From positions 1 to 19,279 of the forward strand of contig JAVJSD010000084.1 of assembly GCA_040219575.1 (NCBI GenBank): 19,279 bases of DNA. Reading direction: 5' to 3'. The DNA comes from JAVJSD01 sp040219575. GTDB lineage: Bacteria; Planctomycetota; Planctomycetia; Pirellulales; Pirellulaceae. The stretch's first letter is position 1. Every line of letters begins with the position of its first letter. Below, piece after piece: positions 7,263-13,558 of the stretch. Both the position numbers and the translations under genes were made by a program. The notes beneath the pieces are model-generated. The model was not told the origin of the DNA. It was given only the letters and a program-made list of their open reading frames with translations, and ran no database searches.

Positions 7263-7649
7263 TCACTCCAGTCCCAGTTCGGCGATCGCCATGATTTCCT
7301 CGGCCTGCCGCTCGTCGATCAGGTCGAGGACGAGGTGAGCTACGACGTAACACAAGACGAAGGCGAGCAGCGGCCTCTGCTCCAGGCCGTGGTCGATCCC
7401 CTCCTCCGGATCAGAGTTGGCGACGTAGCTCGCCAGTGCACCCTCCGTGACCTTCCTGCGGAGCTTCTCGTCTCGGTAGTCGAGGCCTCGAAACTTGAGG
7501 GCGACCAGGGGAGCAAGATGGAAGAGGTTGGCGTCCGTGATTTGCTCCCCGACTGCGGCACCGAATGGCGCGGCTTCTGCGGCGTCGGCGATGGCGAGCC
7601 GAATCTCGTCGAGCCAATCAGCGGGGGTTTCAGGGAGCGGGCGTTTCAT
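7263..7649 (-). CDS. Hypothetical protein (128 aa), first gene of the tag operon
   Basis: I chose the ATG at 7649 (MKRPLPETPADWLDEIRLAI) because the frame upstream reads non-protein-like and has no ribosome site; even here only a weak AGG lies upstream. The protein is helical with a moderately hydrophobic segment LLAFVLCYVVAHLVLDLI at about residues 95-112, which could be a buried core helix or a membrane helix. The family is not recognised. Three bases separate its stop from the next start, so it leads the operon, and the promoter should lie just above 7650. Confidence 0.65.
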   Translation of the reverse strand: MKRPLPETPADWLDEIRLAIADAAEAAPFGAAVGEQITDANLFHLAPLVALKFRGLDYRDEKLRRKVTEGALASYVANSDPEEGIDHGLEQRPLLAFVLCYVVAHLVLDLIDERQAEEIMAIAELGLE

Positions 7650-8222
7650 GGCGACGTTTAGCCTACATGGGATCGAAACCGAGATGAAGCGTGCGGCAGT
7701 TCCAACTGGCATCCCGCAATTTGGCAACGCAATGCCCCGATGTCATGGGGGTCAGCGTGATGGATGAGGAGTGGAGCTGCGCAGTCGAATCAGCGGTGTG
7801 GTTGCCCGGGTTATTCTCTGGGGGATCGGCTCTTACGGCCGACCCCAGAATTGGATGAAGAAGAGGAAAGTTTTCGGCGAGCGAAGCGAGCCTCTACAGG
7901 TCGCGAAGCGCACCCTGGTACTACGTTAGTATGATAGGAATAAAGTTTGTGGACGTCCCCCGCTGATAGGAACAAAGTTTTCGGGGCCCGCCGAACGGTA
8001 GGCGAAAAGCGCCGTCTGATCGATGATTTGTGACTTCGCTGATGAGGGGCGCAATGGGCTGCTGGTTGGCCAAATCGCCAGCCCCGGTAGTTGCTGTCTG
8101 GGGCTTTTCGCTCCGCTTCTTCCTGGGCGCTTCGCTGTCCTTCCGTGAGCGCTGGCGAGCCGTGAGAAAATCCGATGCGGGGCGGTGGCGGCATGCGAAT
8201 CTAGGAACGCAGATAACCGGCT
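7650..8222. other. 573-base region without a convincing gene; repeats and a hairpin
   Basis: Open frames exist on the minus strand but read low-complexity and arginine/serine-rich, with no ribosome site. An imperfect hairpin lies at about 7818-7848 (CTGGGGGATCGGC against GCCGACCCCAG), without a following T-run. Two copies of TGATAGGAAYAAAGTTTNYGG start at 7932 and 7964, and a third weaker match (AGGAAAGTTTTCGG) starts near 7864. The right part (about 8030-8200) is GC-rich and featureless. The left end should hold the tag-operon promoter. Confidence 0.5.
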
Positions 8223-8951
8223 TCAGCTGAACTCGGCCACCACCGGATTGTGATCGCTGATCGCCGTCCACTCGTCATCCGCAAGGACATCGCACGACGT
8301 CAGCCGAGTCGCCCACGCAGCGGGAACGAAGAGGCCGTCGCAGTGATACGTCGCCTCCGGATTCCGATCCCACCGCAGCGTCTGCACCAAGTCGGCGTCG
8401 GGATTCGCCGCTCGCCAGCAGTTGATCAAGCCGAACTCGTCACGAAGTCGAGCCTGAATCGCCAGGTCAGGTTTCTTCACTTCGACTTGATCGCCTTCAC
8501 CTGGTTCGCTGATTGTCAGGTTGAAGTCGCCCCCGATGACGATGTCGCAGCCGCCGCGTTCCTCTCGGATCATGTCAAGGATCGAGTTCACGGCCCGCTG
8601 GTACGATTCCTTTGCGGTCGGGGCGTGAATACTGAAGACACGAAGCTTGGAGGAAGTGTCACCCAGGCGGAAATCGTCGATTTCTACGCCGACCACCCAG
8701 CCCCGGTAGCTGGGAAGCGTCAGCGGATGATGTTGTCCGGCTTTGACGTAGACAGCACTGCCCCACCCAGCAACGACCGGCTCCCAATTGACGTGTTCTT
8801 CCCAGCTGACTTCGATCAACGGTCGTTGGTATTCCCGTGGGGCCAGCGATTCCTGGGCAAGCAGGATGTCGGGATCGACCTCATCGAGCATTTTGGTCCA
8901 GTTCGACTTCCCCTTGCGGTCGTGCTGCATGTTGTAGGTGGCGATCTTCAC
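8223..8951 (-). CDS. Endonuclease/exonuclease/phosphatase (EEP) family protein
   Basis: This 242-residue hydrolase is of the fold shared by AP endonuclease (ExoIII), DNase I and inositol phosphatases. The visible metal and catalytic residues are MKIATYNMQ (Asn7), LLAQES (Glu34), FSIHAP (His109), IVIGGDFNLT (Asp142, Asn144) and the terminal AISDHNPVVAEF (Asp233, His234). It lacks a signal peptide, so it is probably cytoplasmic. The substrate cannot be read from the sequence: DNA, RNA and phosphoester substrates are all possible. The start is GTG at 8951 with AAAGGA just upstream. It is a single gene, divergent from the DUF1257 operon. Confidence 0.9.
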   Translation of the reverse strand: MKIATYNMQHDRKGKSNWTKMLDEVDPDILLAQESLAPREYQRPLIEVSWEEHVNWEPVVAGWGSAVYVKAGQHHPLTLPSYRGWVVGVEIDDFRLGDTSSKLRVFSIHAPTAKESYQRAVNSILDMIREERGGCDIVIGGDFNLTISEPGEGDQVEVKKPDLAIQARLRDEFGLINCWRAANPDADLVQTLRWDRNPEATYHCDGLFVPAAWATRLTSCDVLADDEWTAISDHNPVVAEFS

Positions 8952-9243
8952 GTCATTCCTTTATCGAGCTGGTTTTCGAGCGTCAGATTCTTCGAGCAAT
9001 GGCCGGCGAACGGTAGTTCCGACGCGACTGAGACGCCGGCATTCGCTGCGCGGTCCAGATTGCTAAATCCGAGCCAAGATCGCGTCATCATGACTTGATG
9101 CGGACGCGTTAGCGCTTGCATCGCCGTTTTTGACGCCGAATTGCTCGCAAAACGCCTGTGAATTGCTGATTCGCGGGCGAATTCTACACCGCCGTTTGGT
9201 GTTTCCTTCCCGTCTTGTCGTCCTTTGTCGAGGAGAACGAACT
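8952..9243. other. Divergent intergenic region
   Basis: This region separates the EEP gene (minus) from the DUF1257 gene (plus). It ends with CGAGGAGAACGAAC, the ribosome site of the DUF1257 gene. No further gene is seen; a weak plus-strand open frame from 9130 is only an upstream extension of DUF1257. Confidence 0.4.
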
Positions 9244-9615
9244 TTGAGTCACATCGTAACCATCAAAACCGAGATCCGTGACGCAGCAGGCGTCGAGGCC
9301 GCCTGTCAGCGGCTGAAATTGCCGCCGCCCGTGGAGGGTACGCACAAACTTTTCAGCAGCCGCGCCACGGGGCTGGCCGTGCAGCTAACGAAATGGCGCT
9401 ACCCCGTCGTGTGTGAGCTGCCCACGGGCCAGATCCATTACGACGACTACGGCGGCAGGTGGGGCGAACAGACGCAGCTCGACGCCTTCCTCCAGGCATA
9501 CGCAGTGGAGAAGGCAAAAATCGAATGTCGCCGCCGTGGCCATGGCGTCGTTGAGCGGTCCTTGAGCGACGGCTCCATCAAACTGACCGTGCAGGTTGCC
9601 GGAGGTGCAGTTTGA
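9244..9615 (+). CDS. DUF1257 (Ycf35-like) protein
   Basis: This 123-residue protein opens SHIVTIKTEIRDAAGVEAAC and continues with RLKLPPPVEGTHKLF, ATGLAVQLTKWRYPVVC and YDDYGGRWGEQTQLDAFLQA, then AVEKAKIECRRRGH. This is a full-length match to DUF1257, the family of plastid/cyanobacterial Ycf35, whose biochemical role is unknown. I chose the TTG at 9244 because GAGGAG lies 8 bases upstream and it gives the family's usual 'MSHIV' start; the frame upstream to 9130 is not family sequence. It overlaps the DUF2997 gene by 4 bases (TTGA) and heads a run of genes leading to a Ycf46-like AAA+ ATPase. Confidence 0.85.
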   Translation: MSHIVTIKTEIRDAAGVEAACQRLKLPPPVEGTHKLFSSRATGLAVQLTKWRYPVVCELPTGQIHYDDYGGRWGEQTQLDAFLQAYAVEKAKIECRRRGHGVVERSLSDGSIKLTVQVAGGAV

Positions 9616-9806
9616 CCAAAACCATCGAGGTCATCGTCTCGCCCGCTGGCGAAACCAAGATCGAAACCAAGGGGTTCGCCGGCGCGGAGTGCCGTGAGGC
9701 GAGCAAGTTTCTGGAGGGCGCTCTCGGTCAGCAGTCGAGTGAACAGCTCACGGCCGAGTTTCACACGGACGCCCAGGCACAGCATCGCGTGCAGCAGGGC
9801 GGCTGA
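9612..9806 (+). CDS. DUF2997 protein
   Basis: This 64-residue protein starts MTKTIEVIVSPAGETKIETK, then GFAGAECREASKFLEGALG. That matches DUF2997 (KxIEVxVSPxGExxxxTxGFxGxxCxxAxxxLExxLG), a small family usually found beside DUF1257. The start is a TTG overlapping the DUF1257 stop, with GGAGGTG upstream. Function unknown. The polar Gln-rich tail (QAQHRVQQGG) is typical. The fixed pairing with DUF1257 suggests the two proteins act together. Confidence 0.85.
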   Translation: MTKTIEVIVSPAGETKIETKGFAGAECREASKFLEGALGQQSSEQLTAEFHTDAQAQHRVQQGG

Positions 9807-9852
9807 ATCGTCCAATTCAACAAACTCTTGAACGCGAGGAGAAGACAACTCC

Positions 9853-10524
9853 ATGAAACTTCACCAGCGACCGCCGCCGTTGGGCTCCGGCGTCCACCAC
9901 AGCGTACGTGTCATTGTTGTCGTTGAAGGCCCCAACGACGTTGAATTCCTGCGGCGGATTTCGTCCATGCTGCATGCCCACGACGCTGATCTGCCGAACC
10001 TGTCGGCGCTGGAAGAGCGGGAGAGACTGCTCTTCCTCCCGCTTGGTGGCAGCAGCGCAGCTTGGGCCGTCCGTCTCGCTCCGCTTCAGCTGCCTGAGTT
10101 CCACCTCCTTGACCGCGAACTGCCCCCGGAGACGGAGGTCCGGCAGGCGATTGTCAATCGCATCAACCGGCGACGCGGCTGCCGCGCCGTGCTGACCGGC
10201 AAGCGGACCATAGAAAACTACCTCCACCCGGCGGCGCTGCGCCGAGCCGGCGAACTGCAACTGGAATTCGGTGACTTGGACTCTGTGCCGGAGATCGTCG
10301 CCAAAGCATCTTTCGCGCGAGAGCAACTGTCCGCCGCTTGGGACGCACTGCCGCGCCGTGCACACAAGCGGCTCATCAACCGCGTGAAGCGGTGGCTCAA
10401 CACCAAGGTAGTCGAGGAGATGACGTTCGAGCTGCTGCACGAGCGCGACCCCGGCGGCGAGGTGGTTTCATGGCTGCGAGGGATTCATCGCCTGGCGGGT
10501 GCCTTCACCGATGACAGCCGTTAA
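9853..10524 (+). CDS. TOPRIM-domain (OLD-family-like) protein
   Basis: This 223-residue protein has TOPRIM hallmarks: VIVVVEGPNDVEFLRRIS at about residues 20-37 with the catalytic-type Glu25 and Asp29, and FHLLDREL with Asp87 and Glu89 in place of the usual DxD. GKRTIENYLHP at 116-126 resembles the 'ENY' block seen after TOPRIM in OLD-type nucleases. OLD proteins normally carry an N-terminal ABC-type ATPase; none is present here, so this is a stand-alone TOPRIM protein, probably a metal-dependent nuclease. The ATG at 9853 has GAGGAG upstream. It lies between DUF2997 and a 119-residue unknown on the way to the AAA+ gene, which could supply ATPase activity. Confidence 0.7.
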   Translation: MKLHQRPPPLGSGVHHSVRVIVVVEGPNDVEFLRRISSMLHAHDADLPNLSALEERERLLFLPLGGSSAAWAVRLAPLQLPEFHLLDRELPPETEVRQAIVNRINRRRGCRAVLTGKRTIENYLHPAALRRAGELQLEFGDLDSVPEIVAKASFAREQLSAAWDALPRRAHKRLINRVKRWLNTKVVEEMTFELLHERDPGGEVVSWLRGIHRLAGAFTDDSR

Positions 10525-10539
10525 CGCAAGGAGGAACCG

Positions 10540-10899
10540 ATGGCCCAAGAAAGAGACTTACCCGGCTGGCCCAAGCAGCGGCTGGTCAAGCGAGTTCGGT
10601 CGCACCTCTGGCGTTATGGGATCAGGCCGAAGGGGCAGGCTTGGCGTGCGACGTGGTCCTGGGCCTATGCGATCGCCAACTCGTATTTCCGCACACACTG
10701 GCCGTTGGCCTCCGAGATCGCGACACAGTACGTTGTGCTGCTTCTGGCCGAGATGAAAGAGAATCGCGCGCTCAAGCTGCCGTACCGGGCCGGCCAAGTG
10801 ATTCCTGACGAGGTGAAGCGGCGGCTGCCGGCCAGCCCGACGCCGATGCTCCCGCCCCCAGTCGATCCAGGGCAAGAGGGAAAGTCGAACTCGTCATGA
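10540..10899 (+). CDS. Hypothetical protein (119 aa) in the DUF1257/AAA+ cluster
   Basis: The ATG is preceded by AAGGAGGAACCG, a near-perfect ribosome site. The product starts MAQERDLPGWPKQRLVKRVR, is basic and Trp/Tyr-rich in its first 60 residues (WRYGIRPKGQ, WRATWSWAYAIANSYF), then has a helix and a Pro-rich, probably disordered tail (PASPTPMLPPPVDP). The basic, aromatic N-terminus could bind nucleic acid, but no domain is recognised. It starts 15 bases after the TOPRIM stop. Confidence 0.65.
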   Translation: MAQERDLPGWPKQRLVKRVRSHLWRYGIRPKGQAWRATWSWAYAIANSYFRTHWPLASEIATQYVVLLLAEMKENRALKLPYRAGQVIPDEVKRRLPASPTPMLPPPVDPGQEGKSNSS

Positions 10900-10987
10900 A
10901 CTCCGTGTCGCCTACGCCACAAGCGATGCGTAAGTCGCCAGCATCGCCTTCGTTTTGCATCACGAAAACATCCACAAGGAACCACGA

Positions 10988-12481
10988 ATGTCACTGAGTC
11001 AACAACTCTCCGAATACATCGAAGCCTGCTTCACTGGATTGTGGATTCAATCCCACGAGCACGACGACGCCCTGGCGGAAATCGCCCGGCTTTCTCACCA
11101 GCAGCAGTGGCGGCTCGCCGTCTGGGACATCGAGCAGGGATTGCAGGTCGCTGGCCAGGGCGAGACCGACGCGGTCGGCGGCGATCCACTCTCCGCCATT
11201 CGCTCAATCAACGCTCTGGCCTCACCCGACAGCTCAACGCTGCTGGTGCTGAAGAACTTTCATCGCTTCACCAACAGCGCCGAGATCGTGCAGGCGCTCG
11301 CCCGGCAGATCACGGCCGGCAAGCAGAACCGGACGTTCATCGTGGTGTTGTCGCCGGTCGTGCAGATCCCCAGCGAACTGGAAAAGCAGATCGTCGTACT
11401 GGAGCACGATTTACCGGATCGTACGCAGCTGGAAGAAATCGCGCGGGGTATCGCCACGGAGGACGGAGAGTTACCCAGCGGTGACGATCTGACGGCGGTG
11501 CTCGATGCGGCGGTCGGACTGACTCGTTACGAAGCGGAAGGGGCGTACAGCCTCTCGCTCGTTCGTCACCAGCGCATTGAACCGACCTCGGTGTGGGAGT
11601 TGAAGTCGCAAATGCTAAAGAAAAGCGGCTTGTTGTCGCTGCATCGCGGCGGTGAACGGTTCGACGACCTCGGCGGCCTGAGTGCGCTGAAGTCGTTCTG
11701 TTCGCGCGCCTTGCGCCGGCAGGGCAATCCCACCCCCGAGAAGCGCCCGCGCGGCGTGATGCTGTTGGGCGTCCCGGGATCGGGCAAGAGTGCATACGCG
11801 AAGGCGCTCGGGAATGAAACCGGTCGGCCGACGTTGACACTCGACATCGGCGCACTGATGGGATCACTTGTCGGCCAAACGGAGGCCAACATCCGCCAGG
11901 CGCTGAGGATCGCCGACGCGATGGCTCCCAGCGTTTTGTTCCTGGATGAAGTCGAGAAGGCGCTCAGCGGAGTCACCAACGCGGGACAGTCGGACGGCGG
12001 CGTTTCCACTCGCTTGTTCGGTACGTTCCTCACGTGGTTGAACGATCACACCTCCGACGTGTTCGTCGTCGCCACTTGCAACGACATCTCGAAGCTGCCT
12101 CCGGAATTTGCGCGCGCTGAGAGATTCGATGGGATTTTCTTTCTCGACCTTCCCGACGCCGGCCAACGACGAGCAATCTGGGATCTGTACCTGCAGCGGT
12201 TTGGACTGACTGCGGATCAGCCGATGCCAAACGACGCGGACTTCACCGGCGCTGAGATCAAGGCGTGTTGTCGCTTGGCGGCGCTGCTCGACGTGCCGCT
12301 GATCGAGGCGAGCCAGAACGTGGTGCCGGTGTCGCGGACCGCCAGCGAATCGGTGTCGAAGTTGCGGGAATGGGCGAGCGGACGGTGTTTGGATGCCGAT
12401 CGCGGCGGCCTCTACCGCTTCGGAACTGGCGGTGCGGGCAGGAAGCGTCGCGCGATCCCGCGCGATCCTTCCGCAAATTGA
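10988..12481 (+). CDS. Ycf46-like AAA+ family ATPase
   Basis: This 497-residue protein has a divergent N-terminal half (about 1-220, resembling the non-catalytic ATPase-like half of Ycf46) and a C-terminal AAA+ domain. Walker A is GVPGSGKS at 261-268 (Lys267), Walker B is VLFLDE at 316-321, and sensor 1 Asn365 is in VFVVATCND. The segment LPPEFARAERFDGIFFLDLP contains the arginine-finger region, and FTGAEIKACCRLAA is the sensor-2 helix. FDDLGGLSALKSF before Walker A is the usual AAA entry motif. The start at 10988 has AAGGA at good spacing. AAA+ proteins of this type remodel proteins; the substrate is unknown. The DUF1257-DUF2997-Ycf46-like grouping recurs in other bacteria as far as I recall. 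Confidence 0.85.
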   Translation: MSLSQQLSEYIEACFTGLWIQSHEHDDALAEIARLSHQQQWRLAVWDIEQGLQVAGQGETDAVGGDPLSAIRSINALASPDSSTLLVLKNFHRFTNSAEIVQALARQITAGKQNRTFIVVLSPVVQIPSELEKQIVVLEHDLPDRTQLEEIARGIATEDGELPSGDDLTAVLDAAVGLTRYEAEGAYSLSLVRHQRIEPTSVWELKSQMLKKSGLLSLHRGGERFDDLGGLSALKSFCSRALRRQGNPTPEKRPRGVMLLGVPGSGKSAYAKALGNETGRPTLTLDIGALMGSLVGQTEANIRQALRIADAMAPSVLFLDEVEKALSGVTNAGQSDGGVSTRLFGTFLTWLNDHTSDVFVVATCNDISKLPPEFARAERFDGIFFLDLPDAGQRRAIWDLYLQRFGLTADQPMPNDADFTGAEIKACCRLAALLDVPLIEASQNVVPVSRTASESVSKLREWASGRCLDADRGGLYRFGTGGAGRKRRAIPRDPSAN

Positions 12482-12839
12482 ACCTTGACGAGAAATGGCC
12501 GTGTGCGATGCGGGGACGCACCACTTCGCGAAACTTGGGCGCAACATGACCGACAGTAAGTCGTTTGTATGATCGCTATAGAGGACCTGCCGAACTGATG
12601 CTCCGCATTAGCCAATCCGCGCGTGGGGCGAAGTGGCCGAAAGGCGGGTTAGAGAGGCACCAGCGAACGGAGATGTTTTGCCCCGAGACTTGCTCTTCCG
12701 CAGGAGCCTTGACGCGAACGACAAAGCTGACTGGGCCGACGTCAATCAGCGTTCCAAACAGTTCCAACCGGATCGGCGGCTCCGGTCCAGCGTCTGGTTC
12801 TGCGCCTCGTTTACAGCGGAATCCGGGCGTTCGCGTTTT
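12482..12839. other. 358-base region, possible dispersed repeat, no confident gene
   Basis: This region lies between the AAA+ gene and the end of a minus-strand lipoprotein gene. On the minus strand the lipoprotein frame stays open after its stop (TGA at 12842-12840) through to 12576 and reads protein-like (GPEPPIRLELFGTLIDVGPV), but there is no start with a ribosome site. A short hairpin ACCGGA/TCCGGT lies near 12765-12786. It may be a dispersed non-coding repeat or the decayed remainder of a gene. Confidence 0.4.
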
Positions 12840-13244
12840 TCAGTCTATGTCGATGTCATGAATACACCAGCGTCCGTCGCGCTTCTTGAACGAAACAAAG
12901 CCAACAACGTCGCCTCTCGATTCATACGTCACTTCAAGTGCGTACGAGCCGGCTTTTTCGTCGTATCGGCCGACAGCCACGTGTTCAATCCGTCCGCATT
13001 CATCCCACACGCGTTTGAACTCCTTCTCAGCCTTTGCCTTTTGCGCGGCACCCCCGTTCAGCGCCGTTTGCAGCTGCGATTCTGGATGGAAAAGACGTGC
13101 GAACGCGGCAAGATCTCTGTTGTTCCAAGCCTCCTTGTACGTGGGCATCATTTGTGCCGCACTTTCGCGTTCGGATGTGGCACCACAACCGGCGGTGACG
13201 ACAGCCAGCCACGACCCAATCATTGAGCATTGTATTTTCATCAT
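12840..13244 (-). CDS. Putative lipoprotein with NTF2/SnoaL-like domain
   Basis: The product has 134 residues. The N-terminus MMKIQCSMIGSWLAVVTAGC is a short hydrophobic signal ending in a lipobox-like TAGC (Cys20). The mature part AQMMPTYKEAWNNRDLAAFA, then LFHPESQ, and after the midpoint YALEVTYESRGDVVGFVSFK and RWCIHDIDID follow the SnoaL/NTF2-like order (helix 'YxxAWNxxDxxAFAxLF', then curved strands). Such domains form a cone that holds small molecules or protects subunits; no catalytic pair is clear. The start could be either of two adjacent ATGs (13244, 13241), and no strong ribosome site is seen. An imperfect inverted repeat lies directly upstream. Confidence 0.65.
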   Translation of the reverse strand: MMKIQCSMIGSWLAVVTAGCGATSERESAAQMMPTYKEAWNNRDLAAFARLFHPESQLQTALNGGAAQKAKAEKEFKRVWDECGRIEHVAVGRYDEKAGSYALEVTYESRGDVVGFVSFKKRDGRWCIHDIDID

Positions 13245-13262
13245 TGGCAGAACGACCAAGCT

Positions 13263-13326
13263 CACCTGCCCGGCCCGCTCGGTGAGCCCCACGTCACGAA
13301 AGCCTACATGCGGGCCGGGTTAGGTG
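13263..13326 (+). repeat. Imperfect inverted repeat with attC-like core
   Basis: The left arm CACCTGCCCGGCCCGC (13263-13278) pairs with the right arm GCGGGCCGGGTTAGGTG (13310-13326), with a 31-base spacer. The right arm contains GTTAGGT (13319-13325), which fits the integron attC R' core GTTRRRY. The left arm has ACCTGCC where an attC would have RYYYAAC (ACCTAAC), so one core is degenerate. This could be a solitary or decayed attC-like site, or a planctomycete intergenic repeat of similar shape. Confidence 0.45.
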
Positions 13327-13447
13327 CAGTGCCAGGTTCGGCCCAGTCAGGCTAGGTCTTTTCTTGAGCAAGAACAGGGCGGCTCGAAACGACGAACGTA
13401 GCATCCCTCCGGAACGGCTCCGTGCTACTATTGACCGGACGGCGGGA

Positions 13448-13470
13448 GAAACGGGGACAGGTCCAGTTTC
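13448..13470 (+). repeat. GGGGACA hairpin repeat, copy 1
   Basis: GAAAC at 13448 and GTTTC at 13466 are complementary ends flanking GGGGACAGGTCCA, in which GGAC and GTCC can also pair. The GGGGACAG core resembles the short palindromes found near REP-associated tyrosine transposases (RAYTs). No RAYT gene is in the window. Confidence 0.5.
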
Positions 13471-13517
13471 TTGTTCCATTCTTCATCCCATTCTCGCATT
13501 TCACTGCAGTAGGCGTG

Positions 13518-13541
13518 GAATGGGGACATATAATCACATTC
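13518..13541 (+). repeat. GGGGACA hairpin repeat, copy 2
   Basis: GAATG at 13518 and CATTC at 13537 are complementary ends around GGGACATATAATCA. It shares GAAnnGGGGACA with copy 1, 70 bases upstream in the same orientation, so the two form a direct pair of small hairpins, as in REP doublets. Confidence 0.5.
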
Positions 13542-13558
13542 ACCAAGATCGTTCACAT

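Larger units (their letters stand above)
13245..13558. other. 314-base intergenic region with three hairpin-forming repeats
   Basis: No gene is seen. The left end carries an imperfect inverted repeat at 13263-13326, and two GGGGACA hairpins lie at 13448-13470 and 13518-13541; each is listed on its own. Minus-strand frames here read 'ALHLTRPA', a recurring phrase I associate with translated intergenic repeats and not with a real protein. Confidence 0.55.

Noticed and set aside
6744..7661. Plus-strand open frame of 305 codons
   Set aside because: It lies antisense to three genes of the tag operon that show ATGA-type coupling and a clear paralogue relation.
7818..7848. Hairpin as a rho-independent terminator
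   Set aside because: No T-run follows on either strand and the stem has a bulge.
8250..9098. Plus-strand open frame of 282 codons
   Set aside because: It is antisense to the EEP-family gene, whose catalytic motifs are all present.
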